Shown piece after piece: positions 14,701 to 22,066 of a stretch of 24,415 nucleotides of DNA. Position 1 is the first letter of the stretch. Each line of letters begins with the position of its first letter. The notes under the pieces were generated by a model. That model saw only the letters and a list, made by a program, of their open reading frames with translations. It was not told the DNA's origin and did no database searches. Source of the stretch: a virus; IMG/VR virus record IMGVR_UViG_3300030106_002076, positions 1-24,415 of that record, one strand, 5' to 3'. The translations under genes and the position numbers were made by a program.

Positions 14701-15833
14701 GTAAACATATCTCCCCAACCTTTTCTAATGGTTTTTAAATTTTTAAATATTTCATTTATGTTTTTGTTGGCATCTTTTCCGCCAATTGTTTTAAGCTCAC
14801 TTCTTATGGAGTTCATTAATGTAGAATCCATATCTCCAAAAACAACTTTACCTGTTTGAGTAACTTCATGTTTTCCAGATAACAATAAATCATGAATTTT
14901 TTCTAAAGATTTATTTCTTTGAGTAGCTGTTCCTTTTTCAATTACTGTTTTCCATGCAGGAAAAATAGCATCTATATTGTTATCTAATTCTCTAGAAGTT
15001 TGTTGAGCTAAATTTAAATCTGCGGATCTAACTCCAAGTTGCTTTCTCTCTATGTCAAAAAATTCTTGAGTCTTTCCACTTCTAGCTCTAAAGCCAGAAG
15101 CAATTTTATCTAACAGTCTATCTATTTTATTATCAGCAAATCTTAGTTCTTTGCCCCTTGTCGCTAGTTTCTTGAGTGTTTGTGTCGTGCCACCAAGAAC
15201 ACCTGTAAACAATGCTCCTTCAGTACCAAACTTAACTCTATTAATTAATTCTCTTGCAGCATCATAGTCATCATCTCTTTCAAGTTCAGTTGGTCCTCCT
15301 AATAGGTCCCCAAAAGTTCCAATCTGTTCAACATCACCAACAAAGACTCCTTCAGCTATACCGCCAGACGTTGCAGCGGCTGTAAACCTTGCAGTTTTTC
15401 CCGCAGCATTTAATTCAACTGCTTTTTTACCTGCTTTGACAATGTCTGGATCTGTAACTGTAAAATATTTTTTAAGTTTTTTAGCTCGTAATGCTGTATT
15501 AGCTATTGCTGCTCCTCTAGTAAATGCAATAGCTCCAGGAACACCTATATTAACTAGTGCCTCTGTAATTTTACCAGCAGTTGTTGCTTCTGCTTTCTCA
15601 TCCCAATCAGTTAAATCATCAAACCATTTTTCTACTTCTACTGCTTTCTTAGTACCTGCTCCAAGATCCATTAAGGTTGCACCTAGAGAAAATAATCCTT
15701 TTGGAATTGAAATAAGACCTGATCCCACACCTGCAAGCATGGAATGCATTGTACCTATTTTGCTGTAGTCTTCTGCGCCACTTTTTTCAGCGCCTTCGCC
15801 TGATTTATTTAAGGCGTCTAATATAGAAGTCAT
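11757..15833 (-). CDS. Large virion protein, probably internal/ejected (1358 aa)
   Basis: The largest gene in the window. Residues 30-60 (MLAGVGSGLISIPKGLFSLGATLMDLGAG) and 90-116 are hydrophobic helices. More hydrophobic or amphipathic helices occur near 658-674 (ISAGAFATANGIIPTP) and 876-898 (VGMGLTTAAVPAGVTAGAQMVYD), among long soluble helical regions. Near 834 is GNFVSFPAEIMRTSTN, a pattern that recalls polyvalent-protein-associated and internal virion proteins. A GGRVGYLAGG motif sits at about 1237, before a disordered tail. No transglycosylase or protease motif was recognised. Size, membrane-active helices and location fit the role of T7-type internal core proteins ejected to build a DNA channel; that is inference. 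The start is coupled by a TAATG overlap to the preceding gene. Confidence 0.85.
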   Translation of the reverse strand: MTSILDALNKSGEGAEKSGAEDYSKIGTMHSMLAGVGSGLISIPKGLFSLGATLMDLGAGTKKAVEVEKWFDDLTDWDEKAEATTAGKITEALVNIGVPGAIAFTRGAAIANTALRAKKLKKYFTVTDPDIVKAGKKAVELNAAGKTARFTAAATSGGIAEGVFVGDVEQIGTFGDLLGGPTELERDDDYDAARELINRVKFGTEGALFTGVLGGTTQTLKKLATRGKELRFADNKIDRLLDKIASGFRARSGKTQEFFDIERKQLGVRSADLNLAQQTSRELDNNIDAIFPAWKTVIEKGTATQRNKSLEKIHDLLLSGKHEVTQTGKVVFGDMDSTLMNSIRSELKTIGGKDANKNINEIFKNLKTIRKGWGDMFTALGSQMDEKELAKFQKLFGDKFKGWLGGTYDVFQNKSLLPFMGYRASEEAVKKGIKMFKDVAKQNGKPITNEQAKYYVERLIKTARLPKGFRMDRPSDPLFRLPNFFVGKTALDDAVKTSSFTRLDQLPKEHREVVEQLLGKRRNPMQTILGGTARLSLITRRNEFFQDLFKESERLGSLKGGRKMFYGKDSYDEAVDALGSDIKPIMIDPSRTLEAGITNPLEGKYAISEIADALAETSKALTDPSMGGKIYENLVLYPKAASQLAKTVLSPITHARNLISAGAFATANGIIPTPSAIKTAYQALQVPLKGARQQNELYRELLELGVVNTNVRLGDLTKLLEDVNFGQTMTSDKGLRMLLKPFSKAKRFAQDMYTAEDDFWKIASWAVERDRIGKAFVRAGIKEGDTVTNYLGKEVKYGDDFLKNEAADIVRNNIPNYDYVSDFIKGLRRWPVGNFVSFPAEIMRTSTNIVRRALRDINYTLPNGAKPLRRLGYQRLVGMGLTTAAVPAGVTAGAQMVYDVTKDEMDAMRRYVADWSKNSTLIPIRDKETGDLKYIDFSHANAYDTLVRPFQAVLTNVAAGNQDQDGMMDDFMLGVMEAVKETASPFVDEAIFTEAAFDIIARRGRTREGVQVWNPEDTDGDKVQKMIKHLIKAAAPFSIPQFKRMGLAINEDFDKYGQSYELGNELAGFAGLRVVDVNPARGLDFKIASYQRGVRNSRSLFTRETRLGAGPITPKEVIDAYVNSNRALFEVRRNMMRDYDAGQILGLTEDQILDASRRLSKRDFRTIREGIFRPLPLSSEVIRAFEENSMKMGIENPLNVARPVIDTLRDMLSLAPLSLEMFPPLYNPFDEEEMAEGGRVGYLAGGEVEDPIDEASAAATWINEPKEIKEIFNNDFKQYLLSNIWKSKPKPAMSAGTTGAQAKSPMDIATPEVNPSLVGQGANMTNNVGLTNTGLTQTENALLSQEEKAIRLRQRGIG

Positions 15834-16918
15834 TACAAGACTCCAGATCTACTAAACTTATCATCTATCTTTCCGCCTTCAACTTTGAAGAATCTATCTC
15901 CGTCCTTACCCATACCGATATAATATACTCCATCAGCTAGATCCTCTATTTTTACTTTTTTCGCTTCCGCAGCTGAAAAAGTATCTTTTACATCTGGATA
16001 TTTTCTTTTAGCCCATAATCTAGATGCTGAATCTGTAGAACCAGTTTGATCTAAAAGCTCTTCATATTTATTCTTATCTTCCTGTTTCATTATTTTATTA
16101 AAAGTAGTTGGATCTTCTTTACTAAGTTTTGCTAAAAATTCATAATTACCTAATTTTTTCTCTTTAGATTTTTCTATGTCCTTTTGAATCTCTCCTGAAA
16201 GTGTCATCATTGAAATTTTGTCATAAAGATCTTTAGTACCACCCATTCCTTTAGCAGCCGCTGATATAGCGTTTGCAATGTCTTGTTTAGTGTCTCCTGT
16301 ACTTGTACCAAAAGCTTCACTCGCTGCAGCTAATGCATCATTTATCATTCTTTTCTGCATTCCAGGAGCAAATATTTTCATACGTTCTTTGTTTAAATCA
16401 GAAACAGATATATCGTCTATGGTACCAGTTCCTTTGGTACCAGTTCCTTTTCCTGACATGTCACCTAAATCGCCGTCATCATTTTCGTCGTCTGGTGGTG
16501 TCTTATAATTAACTTCCCCATCAGAAGAAAAATATTTTTTATAAGGTCTTAACTCTGCTTCTTTTTCCATTACTTCTTTTTCTGCTTTTTCTGCTTTAAC
16601 AATAGGGGCAGCTTCGTATATTTTTTTAAATATGCTATTTTTTGCAGGTCTAAATATATAATCTGCTATGCTATCAAATCCAGCCTTTCCAGATAATTCT
16701 CTATATGGATTACCCATACCTAATTCTTGAAATCTTCTTAAATTTTCCATAACTACTTCATTGTCATAGTATGGAGATCCAAAAGTATCCGCTGTATAAC
16801 GATTAAATGGTTCTATCCTACCACCCTTATCATAACCTTTACGATCTTCAAGCCCGTGCATAATTCCTTCATTAACGGATCCGCCTTTTCTGAACATTGG
16901 TCTTTTTAAAGTTCTCAT
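15833..16918 (-). CDS. Virion-associated unknown with N-terminal GG motifs (361 aa)
   Basis: I start at MRTLKRPMFRKGGSVNEGIM: this ATG overlaps the previous stop (TAATG) and has a GGGGAG site 7 nt upstream; the longer ATG five codons earlier lies inside that site. The N-terminus has two Gly-Gly elements, RKGGSVNEG and DKGGRIEPFN, on a basic segment. I recognise the RPMFRxGGS opening from marine phage genomes. Next is a charged helix rich in Glu/Lys (KAEKAEKEVMEKEAEL), an acidic linker with GTGTKGTGT, then a helical middle and a C-terminal beta-rich piece ending YYIGMGKDGDRFFKVEGG. The function is unknown; a virion or ejection protein is likely from context. Confidence 0.82.
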   Translation of the reverse strand: MRTLKRPMFRKGGSVNEGIMHGLEDRKGYDKGGRIEPFNRYTADTFGSPYYDNEVVMENLRRFQELGMGNPYRELSGKAGFDSIADYIFRPAKNSIFKKIYEAAPIVKAEKAEKEVMEKEAELRPYKKYFSSDGEVNYKTPPDDENDDGDLGDMSGKGTGTKGTGTIDDISVSDLNKERMKIFAPGMQKRMINDALAAASEAFGTSTGDTKQDIANAISAAAKGMGGTKDLYDKISMMTLSGEIQKDIEKSKEKKLGNYEFLAKLSKEDPTTFNKIMKQEDKNKYEELLDQTGSTDSASRLWAKRKYPDVKDTFSAAEAKKVKIEDLADGVYYIGMGKDGDRFFKVEGGKIDDKFSRSGVL

Positions 16919-18267
16919 TAAGCATCTCCCCAAAGTTTTCTACCTAGAGCAACATTACCAAAGATACTCGCTAATCCTGTTCCAGCTTGTAGCGCCGTTG
17001 ACAATGGACTTGCTTGAGGTTGATCAGCAAATTGATACTGTGCAGGGTATCCACCCATTAATCCAGTTACCTGACCACCAAACCAGCCTGCTCTTTCCAT
17101 TGGTTCGTACGCTGCTTTTTGTGCTAGTTGTCTGTCTGCATCAAGTTGTGCTTGAGCTTGTGCTTGTCTTACTGCACCCAATGATCCTAGACCTGAAATT
17201 TCTTGTGCTGCTAATTGTGGAGCAAGACCAGCAAGCTGTTGGTATGATTGTGCTAAACCTGTTTGTGCTCCCCCTAATCCTAATTGTTGTTGAGCAAGTG
17301 CTGCTTCTTGTCCAGCTAAACCTGCACGTTGTCCTGCAAAGCCTGCCTGTTGTTGAGCTAATGCAGATTGTGCTGCTCCTAAACCTAATTGTTGTGCTGC
17401 TTGAGCCGCTTGTTGCTGGGCAAGTGATCCTTGCATTCCAGCTAATCCTGCCTGTTGAGTAAATGCTCTACCCGCTAAATCTTGTGCTTGTGTATATCCC
17501 TGTTGTAATAGGTTTGCTTGTAAAGCGCCTCTGTTTCTATCGCTTGCTGATTGATACTCTGCTTCTGCAATTCCATGACGACCACCACCGAATGCTCCCG
17601 CAACTGTTGGTGCGCCTAAACCTAGTTTAGATTTTTGAGCTTGCAAATCAAATTCTGCTAAAGACTTATCAATAACCTGTTGTTGATAAGGTGACATATA
17701 AGTTTGATAGGCTGAAGGTCCTGCTGCTGTTCCTGCTCCAGTAATATATTGAGATACTCCGCCAAGTGTTGTACCTGCTGTACCTAATCCTGTACCAGCT
17801 GCTGTAATATATGGAGATACTCCACCAAGTGTTGTTTGAGCACCTGTTAATTGTGTTCCAGCTTGACCTAAAGTAGTTCCAGCTCCTGCAAGTCCTGTGC
17901 CAGCTGCTGCAACATATGGTGAAACCTTTCCAAGTTCAGTAGTTGCTGTTGCAAGATGCGGTGCATAAGCTCCAAGTCCACTTGCTTTTGCTATGGCATC
18001 TTTTTGTAATTGATCTAGACCTGCAACTTTTGGTCCAAGTGCAGCCATACCTGCTTGTCTTTCGCCAAATTGTGTTGCTGCTAGTTTCTGTGCTGCTTGT
18101 CTAGAGGCAAAATCTGCTGCCGATTCGCCTGGCCTTTGAGCCATTGTAGCTGATATATCAGTTGTAGTGGTCGGTTGACCTGCTACGCCTGGTAATATAT
18201 CTGCATACGTTTTACCAATTGCTTCTATAAACGGTGCGGGAAGTGTTCTTGTTTCTGTAACAGCCAT
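16918..18267 (-). CDS. Ala/Gln/Gly-rich repeat virion protein (449 aa)
   Basis: Starts MAVTETRTLPAPFIEAIGKTY; the start overlaps the previous stop (TAATG). Residues 112-180 contain imperfect repeats built on LGGVSPYITAAGTGLGTAGTT. Then come a conserved segment YMSPYQQQVIDKSLAEFDLQA and GAFGGGRHGIAEAEYQSASDRNR (residues about 190-246), which I have met in many marine phage structural proteins. Residues 274-357 are twelve exact heptads of the type GLAGQEA / ALAQQQL. The composition (Ala, Gln, Gly) predicts a long amphipathic helix or fibre. The likely role is internal virion, needle or tail-associated; no enzymatic motif is present. The C-terminal 50 residues are Gly-rich and partly hydrophobic. 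Confidence 0.83.
   Translation of the reverse strand: MAVTETRTLPAPFIEAIGKTYADILPGVAGQPTTTTDISATMAQRPGESAADFASRQAAQKLAATQFGERQAGMAALGPKVAGLDQLQKDAIAKASGLGAYAPHLATATTELGKVSPYVAAAGTGLAGAGTTLGQAGTQLTGAQTTLGGVSPYITAAGTGLGTAGTTLGGVSQYITGAGTAAGPSAYQTYMSPYQQQVIDKSLAEFDLQAQKSKLGLGAPTVAGAFGGGRHGIAEAEYQSASDRNRGALQANLLQQGYTQAQDLAGRAFTQQAGLAGMQGSLAQQQAAQAAQQLGLGAAQSALAQQQAGFAGQRAGLAGQEAALAQQQLGLGGAQTGLAQSYQQLAGLAPQLAAQEISGLGSLGAVRQAQAQAQLDADRQLAQKAAYEPMERAGWFGGQVTGLMGGYPAQYQFADQPQASPLSTALQAGTGLASIFGNVALGRKLWGDA
17197..17448 (-). repeat. Twelve in-register heptad repeats (21-bp units)
   Basis: Codons for residues 274-357 of the 449-residue protein form twelve successive 7-residue units without insertions, for example GLAGMQG, SLAQQQA, GFAGQRA, GLAGQEA, ALAQQQL, GLAQSYQ. 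Leu or Phe is at position 2 in most units, and Gln is usual at positions 5-6. Confidence 0.75.
17728..17934 (-). repeat. Imperfect Gly/Thr/Ala repeats
   Basis: Residues 112-180 of the 449-residue protein hold three divergent copies of a unit of the kind VSPYITAAGTGLGTAGTTLGG, with shorter TTLGQAG/TQLTGAQ units between them. The nucleotide copies, around GATACTCC[GA]CCAAGTGTTGT, are still partly identical, indicating fairly recent duplication. Confidence 0.6.
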
Positions 18268-20549
18268 TATCCTACCTTACTCTCTAATTTTTTCATTGTA
18301 TCATACATTCTTTGTGCTCCTTTTTCAATGCTTCCTCCGCCAGCGCCTCTTACAGCGTCAGCAGTCATTACGAATTCATTTTTTGCTAACTTAGCATTAA
18401 CATCATCTTTACCTTCTTGAGCGCCAAGGTTCTGGAAACCTCCTGCTCTCATATCAAATTCTATTCCATCAGGTGCCATTCTTGGTATTCCTGGTAGTCT
18501 CATTCCTGGTACTCCTATTCCCATAACACCGCCACCGAATGCTCCTACTCTTCCGCCTTTTGCCCAACCTTCTTTTGCAACTTCTTCAATAGCATCGTTT
18601 TCTGACATACCATGAGCCATATAAATCCTCACTTGAGCCATAAATGCAGCTACATCTGCTTCACTTAAACCTCTCAATTTATCTAAATTAGCCATAGGTC
18701 CTATCGGAACTCCTTCTTCTTGTTGTAATTGCCATGGAGTTACATCATCTTCTTGTTCAGGATAATCGTCAGGATCTCCACCTGTGTATAATCCTACTCT
18801 TCCGCCTTGATTATTTTGGTTCATCATTCTTAAGTATCTCATATAGTCTTCAAGGTTTTCAAAATCATCAATAGTTAACCACGGTGGAGTTTCTCGTGAT
18901 TCATATGTTAAACCTGGATTATGTTCTCTTAAATATGCATCACCTTCAGGTGTGCTTACGTCTATAACTTCATTACCACTAGCATACCCTACTCTTCCAC
19001 CATTAGCCATTTGAGATTTCATTTCGTCAGATAATTCTGCTTGATAATCTAATTCATTTCTTAAAAATTCACTAAATCTTCCTGGCTTACCTGCTTCTAA
19101 CCATTGAATTCTTATTTCTCTTACATAATCCTCATCTAGTCCTAAATTTTTTATAATTGATCCACCTGTAAATAACCCAATTCTTCCGCCTTGAGCTTTT
19201 TTAGTTTTTTTCATTTCTTCTATATATTTATCTCCTAACTTATTATAGAAACTTTCTGGTAATTCTGGATTTTTCTGGCCTCCAAAAAATAAAATCTCAC
19301 CTAGTCGTCTCAATAATTGATTTGGTAGAAATAAATTACCTTCTTCATCTGTAGCAACTTTACTTGCTAAATTCTCTATTCCTCCTGTTATTTTTTTGCC
19401 TACTTTAGATACTTTTTCTGGATCACCAAGACCAAAGATATCTGATCCGCTGTTAAACCCAATTCTTCCGCCTTGAGCGAATTCTTCTTCATCATCATCT
19501 AATAAATCTTGCATTGCTTTTAAACCTACTCTACCGCCCATGATGCCACCTATGGATCTTTTCTTTCTAGTTTTTTTAGTTTTTCCTTTTAAAACCTTAG
19601 GTATCTTTTTTCCATATTGTTGCATAATATCTATTATGGCTTCTTTATTTTCCATTGGGTTTGCTAATAATCTATAAAGATGTTTAAAATTTTCATTTGT
19701 TTTATATTCTTTTCCCATTGTAGCCAGGTTTTTAAATAGATTTGAAATTTCATTAGACTTAAATCCAAGTTTACGTAATACTGAAAAAGGTCCACCGTAA
19801 GCTGTCATAGATTCAAATTTTTCAAATTCGTCAAAGGACATAGTTCCATCTTCTTGCTTATGCTCATTATATCTTTCAACTAGTTTTGAATCTTGTGTTT
19901 CATAGTTGCCAGTTTTTACTATGGGCTGTGCACCAGCGTCTAGACTCTTGATGCCTGATCCTTGACCCCTGACTTGTTCACCTATAGGAACACCTTGATC
20001 TTTCATTAATTCAATTATATCTAAATCATCATCGTGAAATTCTTCTAGGTCATCTTCATCTGTTCCTGCATAAAAACCTACTCTACCACCTTGATTATAT
20101 TCATTTGTATATCTAGCCACGAAATCATCCTCCTCATCTTGAGTCCAACCTGTTTCCCAATCGGACTGCATATACTCTCTATAATACTTTCTTAAGTATT
20201 CTTCAACATTTCCTTTTCGTCTAGCCATGTCAAAACCTTCAGTTTTTGTTGGATCTCCTCCACCAAAAGCCAAAGCCGCTCCTCCCAAAGCTGCTTTTCC
20301 TGCTGTGCTTAAACCTTTTATATTTGGAAGTATATTGCTCATTGAAAACCCTTGACCCATTCCAGGAAATCCTCTACCAAAAAATGTACCACCACCTAGA
20401 CCATAGGCTCCCAAACCCAATAATGCAGCCTTACCTATAGGGCTTTTAATGATTTGTTTAACAGGTTTAGTAACTGCTTTAACTGCTTTTTTAACTAGGC
20501 TTCCAAGGCCATAGTGTTGTCTAGGTATGTTCATTCTCGATATTGCCAT
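18267..20549 (-). CDS. Virion-associated protein with seven GGRVG motifs (760 aa)
   Basis: Starts MAISRMNIPRQHYGLGSLVKKA, then a basic, Gly-rich hydrophobic stretch to residue 98. The rest is acidic helical segments separated by a motif GGR[VI]G plus a Gly-rich turn, with the first Gly at residues 154, 338, 360, 454, 517, 582 and 665 (for example QGGRVGFYAG, NGGRVGYASG, QGGRIGLFTGG). A second small repeat is QGVPIG / EGVPIG (185, 613). The C-terminus has KDDVNAKLAKNEFVMTADAVRGAG, similar to a segment found at the end of various phage tail and virion proteins, then a terminal helix. No Shine-Dalgarno is evident; a possible promoter lies upstream. The function is not known: virion scaffold or multi-domain binding protein are the options. 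Confidence 0.85.
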   Translation of the reverse strand: MAISRMNIPRQHYGLGSLVKKAVKAVTKPVKQIIKSPIGKAALLGLGAYGLGGGTFFGRGFPGMGQGFSMSNILPNIKGLSTAGKAALGGAALAFGGGDPTKTEGFDMARRKGNVEEYLRKYYREYMQSDWETGWTQDEEDDFVARYTNEYNQGGRVGFYAGTDEDDLEEFHDDDLDIIELMKDQGVPIGEQVRGQGSGIKSLDAGAQPIVKTGNYETQDSKLVERYNEHKQEDGTMSFDEFEKFESMTAYGGPFSVLRKLGFKSNEISNLFKNLATMGKEYKTNENFKHLYRLLANPMENKEAIIDIMQQYGKKIPKVLKGKTKKTRKKRSIGGIMGGRVGLKAMQDLLDDDEEEFAQGGRIGFNSGSDIFGLGDPEKVSKVGKKITGGIENLASKVATDEEGNLFLPNQLLRRLGEILFFGGQKNPELPESFYNKLGDKYIEEMKKTKKAQGGRIGLFTGGSIIKNLGLDEDYVREIRIQWLEAGKPGRFSEFLRNELDYQAELSDEMKSQMANGGRVGYASGNEVIDVSTPEGDAYLREHNPGLTYESRETPPWLTIDDFENLEDYMRYLRMMNQNNQGGRVGLYTGGDPDDYPEQEDDVTPWQLQQEEGVPIGPMANLDKLRGLSEADVAAFMAQVRIYMAHGMSENDAIEEVAKEGWAKGGRVGAFGGGVMGIGVPGMRLPGIPRMAPDGIEFDMRAGGFQNLGAQEGKDDVNAKLAKNEFVMTADAVRGAGGGSIEKGAQRMYDTMKKLESKVG

Positions 20550-20597
20550 AATGTTTGTTATTTTATGTTAAAGGCAGGGATTTCACCTGAAAGTATA

Positions 20598-20626
20598 ATA
20601 TTACTTGTTTTTTACAAGTAAATCAA
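20598..20626 (-). promoter_or_regulatory. Possible promoter with hairpin spacer before the 760-aa gene
   Basis: Leftward TTGATT (20626-20621), 17 bp and TAATAT (20603-20598) resemble a sigma70 promoter. The spacer and flanks contain an 8-bp stem, TTACTTGT (20601-20608) with ACAAGTAA (20614-20621), loop of five T. This 73-nt gap is one of few breaks in the virion operon. The hairpin could equally be an mRNA 3' structure for the 112-residue gene; read leftward there is no T-run. Confidence 0.35.
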
Positions 20627-20961
20627 GTTACATCTCTAGGCTTAATCTCTAAAGCCGAGAGTATAACATGTAGTCTATTTGCAGTAGCTGCAGTCACCTT
20701 AATTACTTCGCTCTCCTGTGCGATTAGGGGTGCCGATAACAGCTCTGTTGTGGCGTTTGCCGATATTGATTTTGTCTTAAAAAGGCTGAATACATTATCA
20801 GAAGTGTCAGTTAAAGTCACTGTAATTGTATCAGCATTACCTGAATCTTCAGATACTAAAATTGATTTTATAACAGCTGTTGAATAAGAAGGTACTGTGT
20901 ATAGTGTCGTTGCACTAGTACTAGTTAGGTCTGCTTTTTTATTTACAAAACTATTTGCCAT
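20623..20961 (-). CDS. Small beta-sandwich virion protein (112 aa)
   Basis: Starts MANSFVNKKADLTSTSATTLYTVPS and consists of alternating short strands: TAVIKSILVSEDSG, TITVTLTDTSDNVFSL, SISANATTELLSAPLIAQES, EVIKVTAATANRLHVILSALEI. This is the pattern of a small jelly-roll or Ig-like fold, found in phage decoration, tail-tip or neck proteins in marine phages, where related sequences with TTLYTVP and a terminal LEI occur. It is likely a virion component, but which one cannot be told. The start overlaps the 54-residue gene's stop (TAATG). Confidence 0.85.
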   Translation of the reverse strand: MANSFVNKKADLTSTSATTLYTVPSYSTAVIKSILVSEDSGNADTITVTLTDTSDNVFSLFKTKSISANATTELLSAPLIAQESEVIKVTAATANRLHVILSALEIKPRDVT

Positions 20962-21125
20962 TATGCTAAAAAGAAAGCTTCTGCTTCCGCCTCATCTTTT
21001 AAATCTTTTTGATAGGATGTATTTAATTTTTGTATAACACCATCTACGTCTCTAACAAATGATTGTTGTATCTGTTGATCATATTTTTCCGTTGGTTGTG
21101 TTAATGATTGTACTATTCTAGCCAT
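20961..21125 (-). CDS. Small conserved phage protein (54 aa)
   Basis: A short gene fitting exactly between its neighbours, with one-base TAATG overlaps at both ends; that fit is the main evidence. The product opens MARIVQSLTQPTEKYDQQIQ, continues QSFVRDVDGVIQKLNTSYQK and ends with an acidic helix, DLKDEAEAEAFFLA. It is predicted all-alpha, soluble and possibly a short coiled coil. The MARIVQSLTQP opening is one I associate with small proteins beside tail genes in marine phages. A virion assembly factor or minor structural protein is likely. Confidence 0.78.
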   Translation of the reverse strand: MARIVQSLTQPTEKYDQQIQQSFVRDVDGVIQKLNTSYQKDLKDEAEAEAFFLA

Positions 21126-22066
21126 TATACTATTCCTCCGTATTTATATAAATTTACAAGTCCACCACTTGCTAAACTTATACTTTTGTTAAGAAATTCT
21201 TTGTATTCCTCTAAACTAGTTATTCCTAGATCATCAAGTCTATCTTTATTTTCTAAATAACCTGATTGAAGCTGACTTTTTGCAGTACGTTCTATATCTT
21301 CTTTTTCCATCCAAGTTGTTTCAGGGTTTGTTCTTAGTGCATCTTTCTTTGTTTCTATATCTCCTAATAAAGTATTTACAGCCTGCCTTTGATCATCATA
21401 ACTATCCCCAATACCTTTAATATCAAAACTTTTTACATAATCTTCTCCTAAGGTTTTTATTTTATCACTCAGTTCTAATTCTCTTTGTAGTTGATCACCA
21501 TACTTGCTATGATACTCCTCAAACAAAGACGCTGGCTCAGTTTTACGCCAGTTTGCAAACTCTTGAGCACCTACTCCTTCTGTAGTTGCATAATCCCATG
21601 CTGTTTTTTTTAATGGTTTTTTTGGTTCAAGACTTTTTGGAACATATCCAATTGGTGTTATCTCTTCCTCCCCATATATATTCTGTAAATTTTCTACCCA
21701 ACTTCTAGGTTTATTATATGTATCAATTATATGTTTTCTAAAAACAGGGTTCACATAATTACTAGTAATACCTACTGGTGTTACTTTCTTTTTAGGTGGT
21801 GTATAACCAGTGTGCAGACCTCCTGGTCCTCCTGTTTGATGTGGTAATGTAGTTTGTTTAGGAGGTGTCTGACCCATATTTGGATTAGAACCTGGACCAC
21901 TACTAGGTGTATTGATTCCTGTTTTTTGATGTTTTTGAGCTTGTGATTGAGATTTACCAGCATGACCAGCATGACCAAACTGTGCCATAGATCTACCTGG
22001 CGACATTCCTCTTTTTTTAGAACCACCAGTATATTGACTTGCTGAATAACTTCTTCTATTACTCAT
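21125..22066 (-). CDS. Virion-associated unknown with basic N-terminus (313 aa)
   Basis: Starts MSNRRSYSASQYTGGSKKRG after a GGGAGAAG ribosome binding site, overlapping the tail gene stop (TAATG). The first 100 residues are a disordered, basic stretch rich in Gly, Pro, Gln and His (AQFGHAGHAGKSQSQAQKHQ). After about residue 100 it becomes helical and acidic (SLFEEYHSKYGDQLQRELEL; DDQRQAVNTLLGDIETKK). It ends LASGGLVNLYKYGGIV, a terminal double Gly-Gly patch like those of the downstream proteins. No known domain was recognised. A connector, scaffold or ejected protein are all possible. Confidence 0.8.
   Translation of the reverse strand: MSNRRSYSASQYTGGSKKRGMSPGRSMAQFGHAGHAGKSQSQAQKHQKTGINTPSSGPGSNPNMGQTPPKQTTLPHQTGGPGGLHTGYTPPKKKVTPVGITSNYVNPVFRKHIIDTYNKPRSWVENLQNIYGEEEITPIGYVPKSLEPKKPLKKTAWDYATTEGVGAQEFANWRKTEPASLFEEYHSKYGDQLQRELELSDKIKTLGEDYVKSFDIKGIGDSYDDQRQAVNTLLGDIETKKDALRTNPETTWMEKEDIERTAKSQLQSGYLENKDRLDDLGITSLEEYKEFLNKSISLASGGLVNLYKYGGIV

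Noticed and set aside
16919-16933. Upstream ATG adding five residues (MGRCL) to the 361-residue protein
   Set aside because: This ATG lies within the Shine-Dalgarno sequence of the TAATG-coupled start.
16998-17462. 154-residue Leu/Val-rich open frame on the plus strand
   Set aside because: It mirrors the Gln/Ala heptad array on the other strand; the repeats keep the frame open by chance.
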